A stretch of 64,000 nucleotides of DNA from Gracilaria gracilis (taxonomy: Eukaryota; Rhodophyta; Florideophyceae; Gracilariales; Gracilariaceae): the NCBI GenBank assembly GCA_030374805.1, contig JARGSG010000086.1, positions 1 to 64,000 on the forward strand. The letters are read 5' to 3'. A program made the position numbers and the translations under genes. Shown piece by piece: positions 42,645-52,799 of the stretch; the first letter of the stretch is position 1, and every line of letters starts with the position of its first letter. The notes beneath the pieces are model-generated. The model did not search any database. It was not told the DNA's origin and saw only the letters and a program-made list of their open reading frames with translations.

Positions 42645-43523
42645 ATGGCCAATGGAAGTCGAACCCGCCGCGCCCCTGCGCGCCAGCACGATAACATTGA
42701 GGCAACGCCCCCCGGCCAAGCCTCGCGGCGCATTACACGAGTGGATAACGCTACGGCTCTTCCGGGCCTGACTCCGCGCGTAGCGCGTAAACGTGCGCAA
42801 CGCCGCCGTCGTGCTCTGCACAATATGTTGCGCGCCGATGCCGAGAGGCACACCTCGCAAGAAGGCCCTTCCGTGCCACCAGTGCCCGCAAAGGACATTC
42901 CTGGAGCACCTATTCAACCGTCCGCGTTTGCCCCATCGGTGCCCCCAACCCCGCCTCCTGCGGCTGCATCTGCATCTGATCCGGAACATTTGGATGTGGC
43001 GGTGAGTCCCGGGATGTCTACTGGTGAGCAGAATATGCCATCTACATCTCAGGCACGCTACATTGGCGATGATCAGCATGGAAACCACTTCGTAGAGGTT
43101 ACTGTAGTGCGGAAGTTTAAGGCTGCCATCAGGTGTCCGTGTGGTTCCCATTCATGCACGAAGATTATACAGGTAGGGAAGTACGGCTACTTGGCCGATG
43201 ATGCTCAACAACAGTGTGCGCACTGTCCCGCTGGCAGAGATCGCTCTTTCGCTAGCGCCGCTGAGCTCGAAGGACACAATCGCCGCGCACAGGGATGTCG
43301 TTTGAATCGCGGTGTGGTCCTCCCTACGAACCGCAGGCCGAAAGAACGATTGGGAGATGTTCTCTGCAACAAAATCGACCGCTTGCGCCACAGAGTGAAG
43401 AAGAATGGAGTTCTAAAGTTTAATTGTAAGGCCTGCAAAACCTACGTGAACTACAAAGGCCGTTGGAGCCATTGCGCGTATTGCTGGCTTGACGTGCACG
43501 GCATCAAGCCCATTCCTTATTAG
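42645..43523 (+). CDS. Hypothetical protein with two CxxC zinc-binding clusters
   Basis: 292 residues from ATG 42645. The frame is open further upstream, but that part is AT-rich and low-complexity, while base composition changes right before this ATG. The N-terminus is basic and Ala/Pro-rich. The C-terminal half has CPCGSHSC, CAHCPAG...H, CKAC and CAYC pairs spaced as two zinc-binding units, ending HGIKPIPY. It may bind nucleic acid, but no family is recognised. It could be a passenger gene of the neighbouring MULE-like element. Confidence 0.5.
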   Translation: MANGSRTRRAPARQHDNIEATPPGQASRRITRVDNATALPGLTPRVARKRAQRRRRALHNMLRADAERHTSQEGPSVPPVPAKDIPGAPIQPSAFAPSVPPTPPPAAASASDPEHLDVAVSPGMSTGEQNMPSTSQARYIGDDQHGNHFVEVTVVRKFKAAIRCPCGSHSCTKIIQVGKYGYLADDAQQQCAHCPAGRDRSFASAAELEGHNRRAQGCRLNRGVVLPTNRRPKERLGDVLCNKIDRLRHRVKKNGVLKFNCKACKTYVNYKGRWSHCAYCWLDVHGIKPIPY

Positions 43524-43679
43524 GTGAGATCCATAGACGATACCCCACTTGTTACCCCCGCCGCGGATGACAATGATTCCAGTGAGTAGAGCCGCGACTG
43601 TCTCTCCAAGATGGTAAACGAAAGACCTTAGCAGGTTCCGCTCGCCCCAAATGCACTTGCCGCCATTGTTTTAGCCTAA

Positions 43680-45230
43680 CCCCGGCGCCCCACATCCCTT
43701 ACCCGCCACGCTACAGCAACGTAGGGAACGAGCCGCGTCAGCAAATGCACTTCGATAAGCAGCGGGTGCTTTCGCAGGCGCCACGGGCTGTAGCAGTGGT
43801 GGATGCACAGCACCGACAGTGTGTAATGGGCCGCCGGCAGCGCGGGCTCTAGCGACGAGGCCCTGTAGCGCCGAGGGGCTATAGCGGCGGTTAGTGAGGT
43901 ACCGCCCCCGGCGCGGGTTGTAGCAGCGGTGGGTGCACCACCGTGGCAGTGCGTTGGGAGCTGGTGGCGTCGTGGGATGTAACGGCCAGGTGCGGTAGCG
44001 TCTGCGAGTACGGAGCCACTAGCGGCGCAGGCTGCAGCGGCGGAGACGTGGCGGAGAGTGAGGAGCCGTCGGTGGCTAAGTAAAGAGGGGCAGCGGAAGG
44101 CTACAATGTCGGTGCATGCAGTGAGTGGGGAGCAACCGGCAGAGCGAGGTGTAGCGACGAAGGCCTATAGCGCCGAAGGGCTGAAACGGCGGTTAATTGG
44201 GTGCCGCCGGCATGGCGGGGCTGTAGCAGCGGTCGGTGCTCCGCAGTGTCGGTGAGTGCGAACAGGCGGCAGCGCGGAGTGTTTCGAACAAGGGCAGTTG
44301 CGGCTCTGAGTACGGTACCGCCAGCAGCGCAGGCTGCAGCGACAGACGCGGCTGTGGGTGGCTTGCCACCGGCGGCGCAGAGAGCAACGGCCAAAGCCTG
44401 TAGCGGTGGTGGGTACAGTGTGACCATAACGGCCAACGGCTGTAGTGGGTGTGGGTACGAAACCGGCGGCGGCGGAGGATGCAGCTGGACAGCCGCGACG
44501 GTGAGTGGGGGCCGCCGGCGACAACTCCACGGGATATAGCGACGGTGGTGAGTGTGGCGCCAGCGGCGTGATCTGCAGTAGAACAGCAATGACGCTGGGA
44601 AGGAGTCACCGCCGCCACAGGATGTAGCTAAGGCGGTTAGGGAGATGCCGGGGAAAACACGGGCTGTTACGATCTGTAGCGGCGGTGCGTGGGTGGGACC
44701 CGCGGCGTGTAGCACCTGCAAAACGGCGGTGGATACTGAGCGCGGAAGGCAGTAGTAAGAAGTTTGCGACACACGATGCAACCAAACAGCCGCAGCGGTA
44801 ACCAGGAGCTGCCGGCGCCGGCATGACGGGGTGTACCCGCGGTCGGTATTCGGGAGGCGGCGGGGAGTCGGCAGTGAGGCGCGCAAACTGCAGTACAGTG
44901 TGTGGAACACCGGCGCCGCCGCTGTGTAGGATCTCGGCGGCGGTGGTGTGTGGAATTCAGGCCGAGACGCAAGCGGCGTACGGAGCTGCCAGCAGAGCCG
45001 CTGGCGGCGCAGGTGGCTCTGTGGTTGATGGGGAGCCGCCGGCGGCGTTGGCGGCGTACGGAGCTGGCGACAGGGCCGCCGGCGGCGTAGGTGGCAAGTG
45101 CGACGTAGCCGCGGCGGTGGTGGGAGAGGGCGGCGGCGTTGCAGCTGTAAATAAGGCGCCGCCGCCGGTGGTGGGTGCTGAGCCACCGCGGTTACGTGGC
45201 AAAACGGCGACGCTCGTGAATAACCGGTAG
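43680..45230. repeat. GC-rich degenerate repeat field
   Basis: About 1.5 kb built from variants of GTAGCGGCGGTGGGTG and GCCGGCGGCGCAGGCTG. A higher-order similarity at about 300 bp is visible: 43855-43950 (GACGAGGCCCTGTAGCGCC) versus 44155-44250 (GACGAAGGCCTATAGCGCC). Long open frames on both strands result from the lack of AT-rich stop codons and are not genes. Confidence 0.7.
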
Positions 45231-46289
45231 TTTTGCATCCAGTGTTTTTATTGAATAGCATTAAACTAACCGCACTGACAGTAAGACCCAAAGGTGTTTG
45301 TTTTGGGTGGTGACCAGGTTGGGTGGTGGGTCTGTGCCACATCCCCACCGCCAAAATTAGGCTTCCCCAACAGCCATCGATCACGTTCATTTAATTAGTA
45401 GCTGGAAACGATACATTCAATGCCTGAGGTCTCTCCGTCCTACTGTAGACGCGAGTTATAGATTGTACAGAACTGATAGCTTGGTCAAGGCAGCGGCCAC
45501 TACACTGGAGAAGCTTGGTATCAGAGCATTTGAGAGATGGGAAAGATAGGAGCGGTTGGTTTTGATATTCATCGCCCATTCAGCGTAATCCAAAACCGTC
45601 TGTGATATCAATTATATTAACAGCTTGCCTGTAGTTGCCAACAAGGCGGGATCTGTAATTCATTTTGGACTTGATACATGGCGAAACCCCCATTCAAGAA
45701 GAGCGTTAAGCTCTGTTACGAATGCAGCAGTTGTCTTTTCTGAACGAGTGTTGATGGAAAGAGGCTGAGCCTTACGCAAACAATACCATTCAGCTGTGAT
45801 GATGGAATCTAGATTTCTTTTTCAGGGTTTGGCTTCTGAACAACGTTGATGCATCAGTGATGTTCATCTTGCTGAAAGTAAGGGAATCAGAGCTTGTTGT
45901 AAAGTGTACTCCATTTCTGCATCTGCTTGTGTGTTACATCTTGGAAAAAAAATAGTGTGCAATTGTCCGATGGGCGTTTTGAAAACACAGATCATTGAAG
46001 TACCCGAAAAACGTTCGCGTCTAAGAATGACAGTTGGCTGGTAGTGGTAGCACGTCTCTACGGTTTAGCAATGCTACTATTGTATATACCCGACAAATAA
46101 ACGCAGGAAGTGCACTGTCGCGATCATAGCACCGCGAGAACATGATCAAAATTGGACAGTTGCTGCTTTTGCAGCCCGAATGCTGCTCTGCGAGTTTTGC
46201 GTCTTCCTTCATAACAAAGAAGTTTTGCGCTTCCCAGTTAAGCCTCTTTACAGACTACCATGAACACAAGTGTACATGGTACCATAAAA
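45231..46289. other. No supported gene
   Basis: Mixed sequence after the repeat field. It ends where the conserved upstream block of the 5S-linked unit begins. Confidence 0.4.
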
Positions 46290-46465
46290 GGCCATTAACA
46301 GGTGAATAGGAAGGAGATGAGCAACTCTATTGTTCTGGTGGTTGTGTTGGTGAAAGAAAGAAAGGAAACTAAGTTGAGAATCTCAACTTGAGATGCAACA
46401 ACGTCATCCCGGAACGAAGAATTAGGGATTAAATAGCGACCTGGCGTCCCATACTCAGTACATTT
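46290..46465. repeat. 5S-linked unit, copy 5, upstream block
   Basis: GAGATGAGCAACTCTATTG, GGTTGTGTTGGTGAAAGAAAG and ATCCCGGAACGAAGAATTAG match the block that precedes 5S rRNA at 25255-25390 and 33604-33712. The unit continues at 48769, across the Harbinger-like insertion. Confidence 0.7.
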
Positions 46466-46765
46466 AGTGCATTCGGAAATCGCTACATCGCCAAATGGCT
46501 AAAAATGAGCCACTGAATAGAAGCCAAGTTGCTCAAAATTTGGTCAGCGTAGGTCAGCGCAGGTCAACACACCCCGTGGCAAAGAATATGGTTTCACCGG
46601 ACCGATCACGACTTTATCATAACAACCAACTTCACACACATCATTCTGAAATCCAAACTACTCCCACTTTTTGAGACAACAACAGCCGTAACATTTTGTG
46701 ATAGTCCCTACCGTAGGAGTATGTCACGCGCTAGCCGCAAACTATTCTTGAAATAAATTGACTTA

Positions 46766-47578
46766 TTGGCTATGGCATTGTACTACCTGAAGAATAGTTG
46801 CAAAACGTACCAATTATGCCCATTTGTCGGAATTACACTCCCAACCCTCAGCGTTTGGTTGGATTATGCTTTGTTTGTGCTCCATAAAGCAGTGAAGAAG
46901 AAAAACGCGACTCTGTTTCACATTCGTTGGCCTTTTTACCAAGAGCAGCAGGGATCAGCTGCTTTACTGCAGAATAATAGACACTTTGGTCCTCTTCTCA
47001 AAGGCGTTTTTGTCATCATTGATGGAGGACGGTTTAAATGTCAGAACTACGCTGACATTAATCTCCAGAACGCCTACTACGAAGGCTATACGCAACAAGA
47101 AGAGGTCACGAATCTGTTCGTTTTCAATTTCTATCGAAAATTAATTCATACGGCGATAAAACTTCCCCGGAAGTTGGCACGATACAAATCTCGCGGGCCG
47201 TTCAGGTCTGTACTACCCGAAGCTTTCTGATGAATTTTCTCCTTCTGGGATGGCAATATTAGAAGACTCAGCTTTTGTTAGCAATACCTTTTGTACTAAT
47301 AGCAAAATTTAGGCGCGAGAAAGACAAACGACGGTATCCCTGAGTCGGCAGAAATGGCTGCTATAGACATTATTCTACACCGTATTATGCCGAGTGAACG
47401 ACAAAGTGCCGAGTGGGGCATAAGAGCAATCAAGGGGTCCTTTGCTCGCCTCAATTCCACACTACCAACAGATGCGTGGCGCAGAGGAATACTTATAGAA
47501 CTGGCTGTACGTTTACTTAACTTTCGTACGAGAGTGATGGAAAAAAATCGAATCGCGAGCACCTACAACCCAGCCTGA
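46766..47578 (+). pseudogene. DDE_Tnp_4-type transposase, broken
   Basis: The first frame (46766-47230) includes GVFVIIDGGRFKCQNYADIN, the first catalytic Asp with the typical preceding hydrophobic strand, and EEVTNLFVFNFYRKLIHTAI. A base shift near 47170 leads to FPGSWHDTNLAG (second region) and LEDSAFVSN (third strand Asp). The last frame (47354-47578) supplies SAEWGIRAIKGSFARLNSTL, the E-containing helix, and ends YNPA. Order and motifs fit the Harbinger/IS5-like transposase superfamily. At least two frame changes and a stop make it inactive. Confidence 0.7.
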
Positions 47579-47699
47579 GATCAAGGCGCAGCCCGAGAAG
47601 CCAAGTGCGCGAATGCGAGCGCCAGCGAGCTTTAACGCACACGAGGCCCGCGCCAGCGGAAGCTCTGCACCTTTAACGAAACCTGGAACAGTTTTGTTA

Positions 47700-48569
47700 C
47701 TAAGACTTCTTTGCGGAAGACGAGTCTGGTATTTTTCCAAGGATCTCATATAAAGCATTTCTCATTCTATCAATCACCTCCTTTGTGTCTTCCATGCTCT
47801 TGCTCACCTCTTCCTTCCACGCCTTCGCTTCCTTCCGTACAACACTGGCAAGAATAGCCTCGTTCTTATCGGTGGTACCATCACAAGCTTTTGGCGATAT
47901 AAACGAATTTGCGATAACCCCCATAAACTCCGTCATTGACTCAACACTGTTTACAAGAACCTCTTCTGTCTTTTGTCGTTTGGCGTGCAGCCCCCCTTGG
48001 CCAATTGAGCGTTTCTTCTCGCTTGCCCCGATACAATTTTGTTCGCCTTTATCGCCAGCATCTTCATCTTCTTCATCCGAACCTTCTCCGTCGTCTGGCT
48101 TATCTTCAAGGAGCTTTGCAGCTATGGTCCCCTGAATATCTCTTGCAATGTGCTTCGCACGGCGGACTTCCTCAGGGCATGACGGGTCGCCTGTGGGTTT
48201 CTTTGCATTACAAAGTTTATCGAACTTGTCTTTGAGCGGGTCTTGGTCACGGGGGGGACGTTCGTTTGCTATGCATATGGTGTTGTAGTTCTTTTCGACG
48301 ACAGCCCACATTTTGTTACCAATTGATTCCAGCTGCTGAACTGTATCTAATAAAGCTTGAATGTCCGGTTTGCTGTAGTTTGGAGCTCCACTGCGACCCT
48401 TTCTTTGCTTCTTTGGCGATTTTTTTTTATCTTTGCCCTTGGTCTTCTTTCCCACCGCTTTACTGACTGGTGAAGGACGTTCCTGCAGGGTTTTGGACGT
48501 ATTAAATTCGGTAGAGCAAGCGGATGAGCGTTGCTTTTGTTGCGGAGTACTGGTAGAGTTGGAAGCCAT
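47700..48569 (-). CDS. SANT/Myb-like DNA-binding partner of the Harbinger transposase
   Basis: 289 intact residues from ATG 48567-48569. A Lys-rich N-terminal tail (KKTKGKDKKKSPKKQRKGR) precedes a Myb-like domain of about 85 residues: NYSKPDIQALLDTVQQLESIGNKMW, then the NYN motif, FDKLCNAKKPTGDP and CPEEVRRAKHIARDI. This KKPTGDP-type domain (DUF6818-like) is often linked to transposable elements in protists and fungi, as far as I recall. An acidic stretch (GEGSDEEDEDAGD) and a C-terminal helix follow. In Harbinger elements such a protein brings the transposase to the termini or the nucleus. The frame is intact while its transposase is broken. Confidence 0.65.
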   Translation of the reverse strand: MASNSTSTPQQKQRSSACSTEFNTSKTLQERPSPVSKAVGKKTKGKDKKKSPKKQRKGRSGAPNYSKPDIQALLDTVQQLESIGNKMWAVVEKNYNTICIANERPPRDQDPLKDKFDKLCNAKKPTGDPSCPEEVRRAKHIARDIQGTIAAKLLEDKPDDGEGSDEEDEDAGDKGEQNCIGASEKKRSIGQGGLHAKRQKTEEVLVNSVESMTEFMGVIANSFISPKACDGTTDKNEAILASVVRKEAKAWKEEVSKSMEDTKEVIDRMRNALYEILGKIPDSSSAKKS

Positions 48570-48768
48570 TGGAATGATGTGTGTTTTTCTGAAGGACTGA
48601 CTGTCGTAGAATGGTACGAGGGAGGTATTTGTGTGAGAATTTGAATGGGTTTTGGCTTACAATTTGGCCCCAATATCTGGCGCCATAATGTGTTTCGGTA
48701 TTTTCGAATTGCTGAACACAGCGCCAAACGTTTGGTTATTTGACCGTCTGGCGATTTCCAAATGCACT

Positions 48769-48887
48769 CATTCGGCCACTTCAAGTCGACATGCGCCGCA
48801 TCCCATCCCGAACTGCGAAGCAAAGTCGCTTTGAGCTGGGCTATTACTGACATGAGGGATCGGTCTGGCATCCCCAGTGCCGAATGC
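48769..48887 (+). rRNA. 5S rRNA copy 5
   Basis: Aligns with 25394-25513 from its second or third base. It has a few changes (AAGCAAAGTCG, GGCTATTACTG, CTGGCATCCCC) and a shorter T4 run. The Harbinger-like element abuts its 5' end, replacing the normal upstream flank. Function doubtful. Confidence 0.75.
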
Positions 48888-49596
48888 TTTTGTTCCTTTC
48901 CTCTTTTGCTCTTTTTCCAACATCTCACACATTCCCCGACCTTTTGTACCCTTGTATTTCAACTCATCGAGCGCGTCCATTGGCAAACAGTCCAAGGCAG
49001 CGTGTCATAACGTACGTGGACACGCGTGTCCACTGCTCTGGTAAAGCAATTGACCGCCGGCCAGACGGCCTGGTCGGCAGCGGTCATCGTTTACGATCAC
49101 AGGTTGTGGGCTCTCACACCAACTGCAAAGCGTTCCCACCCAAACCAAAGGCCTCCGGCCGTGAACAACGGGCACAATACCGTGCAACCAAAGTCATCTC
49201 GCTCGACCTGTTTTAAAACGTCAATATCTCTCTGAAATAACAACCTAAATTGGCCAGCAACATGCAAGCTTTCTCTTGTTTGCCACACAACTATTGCAAC
49301 TTACACCGCGAGTATTACCTGACACGGAGTAGAGTATCTAGATAAGCAGGCTTGATTTCAGGTACAAAACTGCACATCTATTACGGAGTGTCCGTATACC
49401 CTACCTGAAGCACTCGACTGATGGAACCATTAGGAAGCTGAGATGTACATTTTCAAGTGCATTCAGGCATGTGACGGATGTAGATACATTCCGCGCTTTT
49501 CGAGAGGCATATGACAGGCAATACGAACGGGAAACTGCACTGACAGTGTGCAGACACTGTGCTTAACCTCTTTACATAGCGTGAACAACGACGTTC
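48888..49596. other. 5S-linked tail then unassigned sequence
   Basis: The first ~110 bases match the pyrimidine-rich tail after other 5S copies (CAACTCATCGAGCGCGTCCA). The remainder up to element D shows nothing assignable. Confidence 0.45.
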
Positions 49597-52500
49597 TGTT
49601 TTCCCGGGAGAACGAGTACCCAGCTGCCAGGCATAGTAAACAAAACTTTGTTACATTCGTAGCATCGCTACCAATGTACCAATTGAAGCAGCCAAAAAGG
49701 GCTCCATTCTGTGTCATATTCATGCTTGGGATTCTGAATTGCAAGCCGGTACACTACCTCTTGAAAACAAGACCTGTTTGTCAACCGAAGATGAGAGCCT
49801 CCGCGTGGTTCTTGACGAGTTTAAGGACGTATTTCGTTCCGAGCTTCCAGATGAGCTCCCACCGAAGCTCAAAGTAGATCATGCAATTGAAACTGATCCT
49901 ATGGAAAAGATACCACATCGTGCACTCTATCAGCTTTCTCCTGCGGAGCTGGTTGCCGCGAAGGAGTACGTAGAAAAGCTCTTGAGAAGCGGAAAGATAC
50001 GTCGCAGTCGATCTCCCTACGGCTCACCACTGTTACTCGTGAAAGAGCCAGGTAAGGCTATCCGTCGAGTGGTAGACTATCTCGCATTGAACCGTATTAC
50101 AAAGCGCAACAACGCTCCAATTCCGCGATGTGATGAGATGTTTGATCACCTGGGACAGGTGAAGTACTTTTCCAAATTGGATTTCAAAACCGCTTTCCAT
50201 CAAGTTCGAATTCGACCCGAACATACTGAGACGACAGCGTTTAATACAAAGTATACCCAGTTTGAATATCTAGTCATGCCAATGGGACTTTGCAATGCGC
50301 CAGCTATGTTTCAGACGCTGATGGATCGGGTAATGCATGACTACATTCATAACTTTCTGTAGTTTACATTGACGACATTCTCATCTATAGCAAGACTAAG
50401 GAAGAGCATCTTCGCCGCATTATAATGGTTCTCATTCGCTTTCGAATGCACAAACTATATGTGTCGCCGAAGAAATGCCAGTTTATGACAAAAGAAACGG
50501 AGTTCTTGGGACTGCTCGTAGGTCGGGATGGGCTGAGAGTGAATCCAAAAAACATTGATGTCCTCAAGCGTTGGCCGCGTCCACGTTCGTTAACCGAGCT
50601 CCGTAGCTTTCTGGGTCTCGTACAGTTCTTCCGCAGGTTTATTAAGGATTTCTCGAGATGTGACGCCCCTCTTACGTCATTGATATAGAAGAATAAGGGA
50701 ATTGGTGCGTGGTCAACGGCTGCAGAGTCAGCATTCTTGGAAATGAAGCAAGCTCTAACAACTGCGCCTGTGTTGCAAGCTCCAAATTTGGATAAACCTT
50801 TCCGAGTACATATCGATGCTTCCAAGTCAGCTGTCGGTGCTACATTATCCCAATTCGACGATGATAAGCAAGAGCGAGTTGTGGCGTACATGTCAAAGAA
50901 GCTGTCTCCCACAGAGCAAAATTACACTGCCAATGAGAGGGAGCTGCTTGGGTTGATTTTTGCCTTGCAACGTTTTCGTTGCTACTTAGAGGGCTCTACA
51001 TATGACGTGTTCACCGACAATCAGGTCGTGAAACATTTTCTGACCAAGAGGAATGTGAACCGTCGTGAGGCCCGTTGGTTGGAGATACTGGCTTCATTCA
51101 ACATTCGCCAGATTTCTCCTCAACCTGGTCGGATTCGCGTACTTGGTGATGCTCTTTCTCGTATACCGAGACTGGTAGTGAACAACTTTGCGTGTGAAAT
51201 GTCTATCGTTGAAAATTTCGGGGAGATCACCGGCTCTTATGATTCTGACGCTCTATTCGGTCCTATACTGTTGGCTCTGAATGGCCAGTTTCCGGAGGAT
51301 CGCAAGCAGAAGAAGCGCATTGAGTATTTGATCCCTAATTTTCGACGAGACGGTTGGAAACTTCTGTACGATGAGCGTCTTTGCGTTCCAAGGCAAAGTA
51401 GAATTAAGATCTTGGAATTTGCTCAAGATTCAAAAATGGGAGGTCAATTTGCGTTTAAAAAATCGCTTGCCCGCTTATCAGCATTTCACTGGAAGCATAA
51501 GATGCGGGATGTACAAAGGTAGTGCAATGGATGCCTAGTTTGCAAACAGAAAAAAGACCATCAAGTCCAGTGGCTTAACGATCCATCGCCATTACCAGTC
51601 CTGACTAGAAGATCGGGCTTGATTGCAACTGATTTTATTGTTGATCTTCCGAAAACGGAAAGAGGATTTGATTGTATTACCACATGGGTTGATTGTTTGT
51701 CTCGGAGAGTTCATTTTCTCGCATCAAGAAAAAAGGATGATGCACCTGACGTTGCAACAGCCTTTTTCAACCATATCATTCCTCATCATGGTCTTCCGGA
51801 TGCAATCATTTCCGACAGAGACCCTCGCTTTACGTCAGCATTCTGGAAGAATTTAATGGAACGTTATGGGGTACATATGGGTATGTCATCATCTAGACAC
51901 CCTCAGACCGACGGAGCATCCGAAGTGATGAATAGGATGGTTGAGAACTATATTCGGTGTTTCTGTTCATACCAGCAAAATGATTGGGATGTTCTACTTC
52001 CGTCGGCAGTGTTCGCCTATACCTCATCTCTGTCGGAAGACTTGGGAATGTCTCCATTCGAGGTAGATCTTGGTTGGAAACCTAAGTCCCACTAGACTTT
52101 CTTTATAGTGCAGAGGTACATGTTGATTCAGTAGAACAATTTCGTACGAAGCCACAATCTGTGTTTGAAGACGCCCAGTATGCACATCGACTAGCTAAGG
52201 CTAAGCAAACTGCCGAGTCGTCTGTGAAGTTTACTCTGCCAAACTATCGGATTGGTGACAAGGTGTTAATATCTCGAAAGCTCTTTAAGGATGCGTATTC
52301 TCGGCCCCAACCAAAAGAGATGTTTTCAGCAAGGCCCTTCGGACCGTTTAAAATTCTTCAGCTTGTGGGAAAGAATGAAATAAGGGTAAAGTTACCTTCT
52401 TATTTGAAGGCACATCCTGTGGTACATGTTTCTTTTACAAAGCTGTACGAAGAGCAACCGTTCGGTTTGGCGCAGCCATCACCATCCCGTGCAGCACCCG

Positions 52501-52777
52501 TGGAGATGACCTCACATGCTCCGCTGTTTAAGGTGGAGAGAATATTGAAACATCATCGTAGAGGACGGGGATATCAATGGTTAACACTTCTTGAGAACGC
52601 CCCAAAACATGACGCGGAATGGCAGCCAACGAAGGATTTTATTGAAAAGGATGGCACTCTCACAAAGGCATTTCTTGATTACATTGTAGAACATAATCTT
52701 CTTCGGCATACATTAGACTGTTTTCCCAGGGGAACGGCTATCGAACTGCCAGGCCTAATAAACAAAGCTTTGTTACA
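49597..52777 (+). mobile_element. Ty3/gypsy element D, lacking gag, short terminal repeats
   Basis: Pol on the plus strand is bracketed by 59-bp direct repeats (49597-49655 and 52719-52777; 10 mismatches), TGTTTTCCC...CTTTGTTACA. The only coding sequence starts about 80 bp inside the left repeat, directly in pol. Gag and protease are missing. No target-site duplication or clear PBS/PPT is visible, so the repeats are LTR-like but unproven; a larger element with internal deletion is the alternative. Confidence 0.7.
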
Positions 52778-52784
52778 ACTATGA
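49739..52784 (+). pseudogene. pol: Pol of element D (RT, RNase H, integrase, chromodomain-like end)
   Basis: Consecutive open pieces separated by stops and single-base shifts encode a canonical chromovirus-type pol. RT motifs are SPYGSPLLLVKE, FSKLDFKTAFHQ and MPMGLCNAPAMFQ, with YIDDILIYSK after a shift at about 50360. A TAG at 50686 breaks the connection. RNase H (HIDASKSAVGATL, TANERELLGL) follows. After a stop at about 51520 comes a zinc-finger remnant (CNGCLVCKQKK). The integrase core has TDFIVDL, SDRDPRF and DGASEVMNRM, all three acidic residues present. The last part (52161-52784) contains GPFKILQLVGKNEIRVKLP and a chromodomain-like block (DAEWQPTKDF). Its lineage is distinct from A, B and C. 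Confidence 0.85.
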
Positions 52785-52799
52785 ATCTTTTGCAAACCA

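Larger units (their letters stand above)
46466..48768. mobile_element. Harbinger-like two-gene DNA transposon
   Basis: Terminal inverted repeats AGTGCATTCGGAAATCGC (46466-46483) and GCGATTTCCAAATGCACT (48751-48768) match at 17 of 18 positions. The 2,303 bp hold a DDE transposase remnant on the plus strand and a SANT/Myb-like gene on the minus strand, convergently arranged. This is the classic gene pair of PIF/Harbinger elements. The flanks join a 5S-linked unit (left CAGTACATT, right CATTCGGCC), so the target was the very 5' end of a 5S copy. The duplication (CATT or shorter) is not clear-cut. Confidence 0.8.

Noticed and set aside
44101..45390. 429-codon open frame on the minus strand
   Set aside because: Its Pro/Arg/His-rich translation is a by-product of the GC-rich repeat field; several other frames are equally open and none is conserved.
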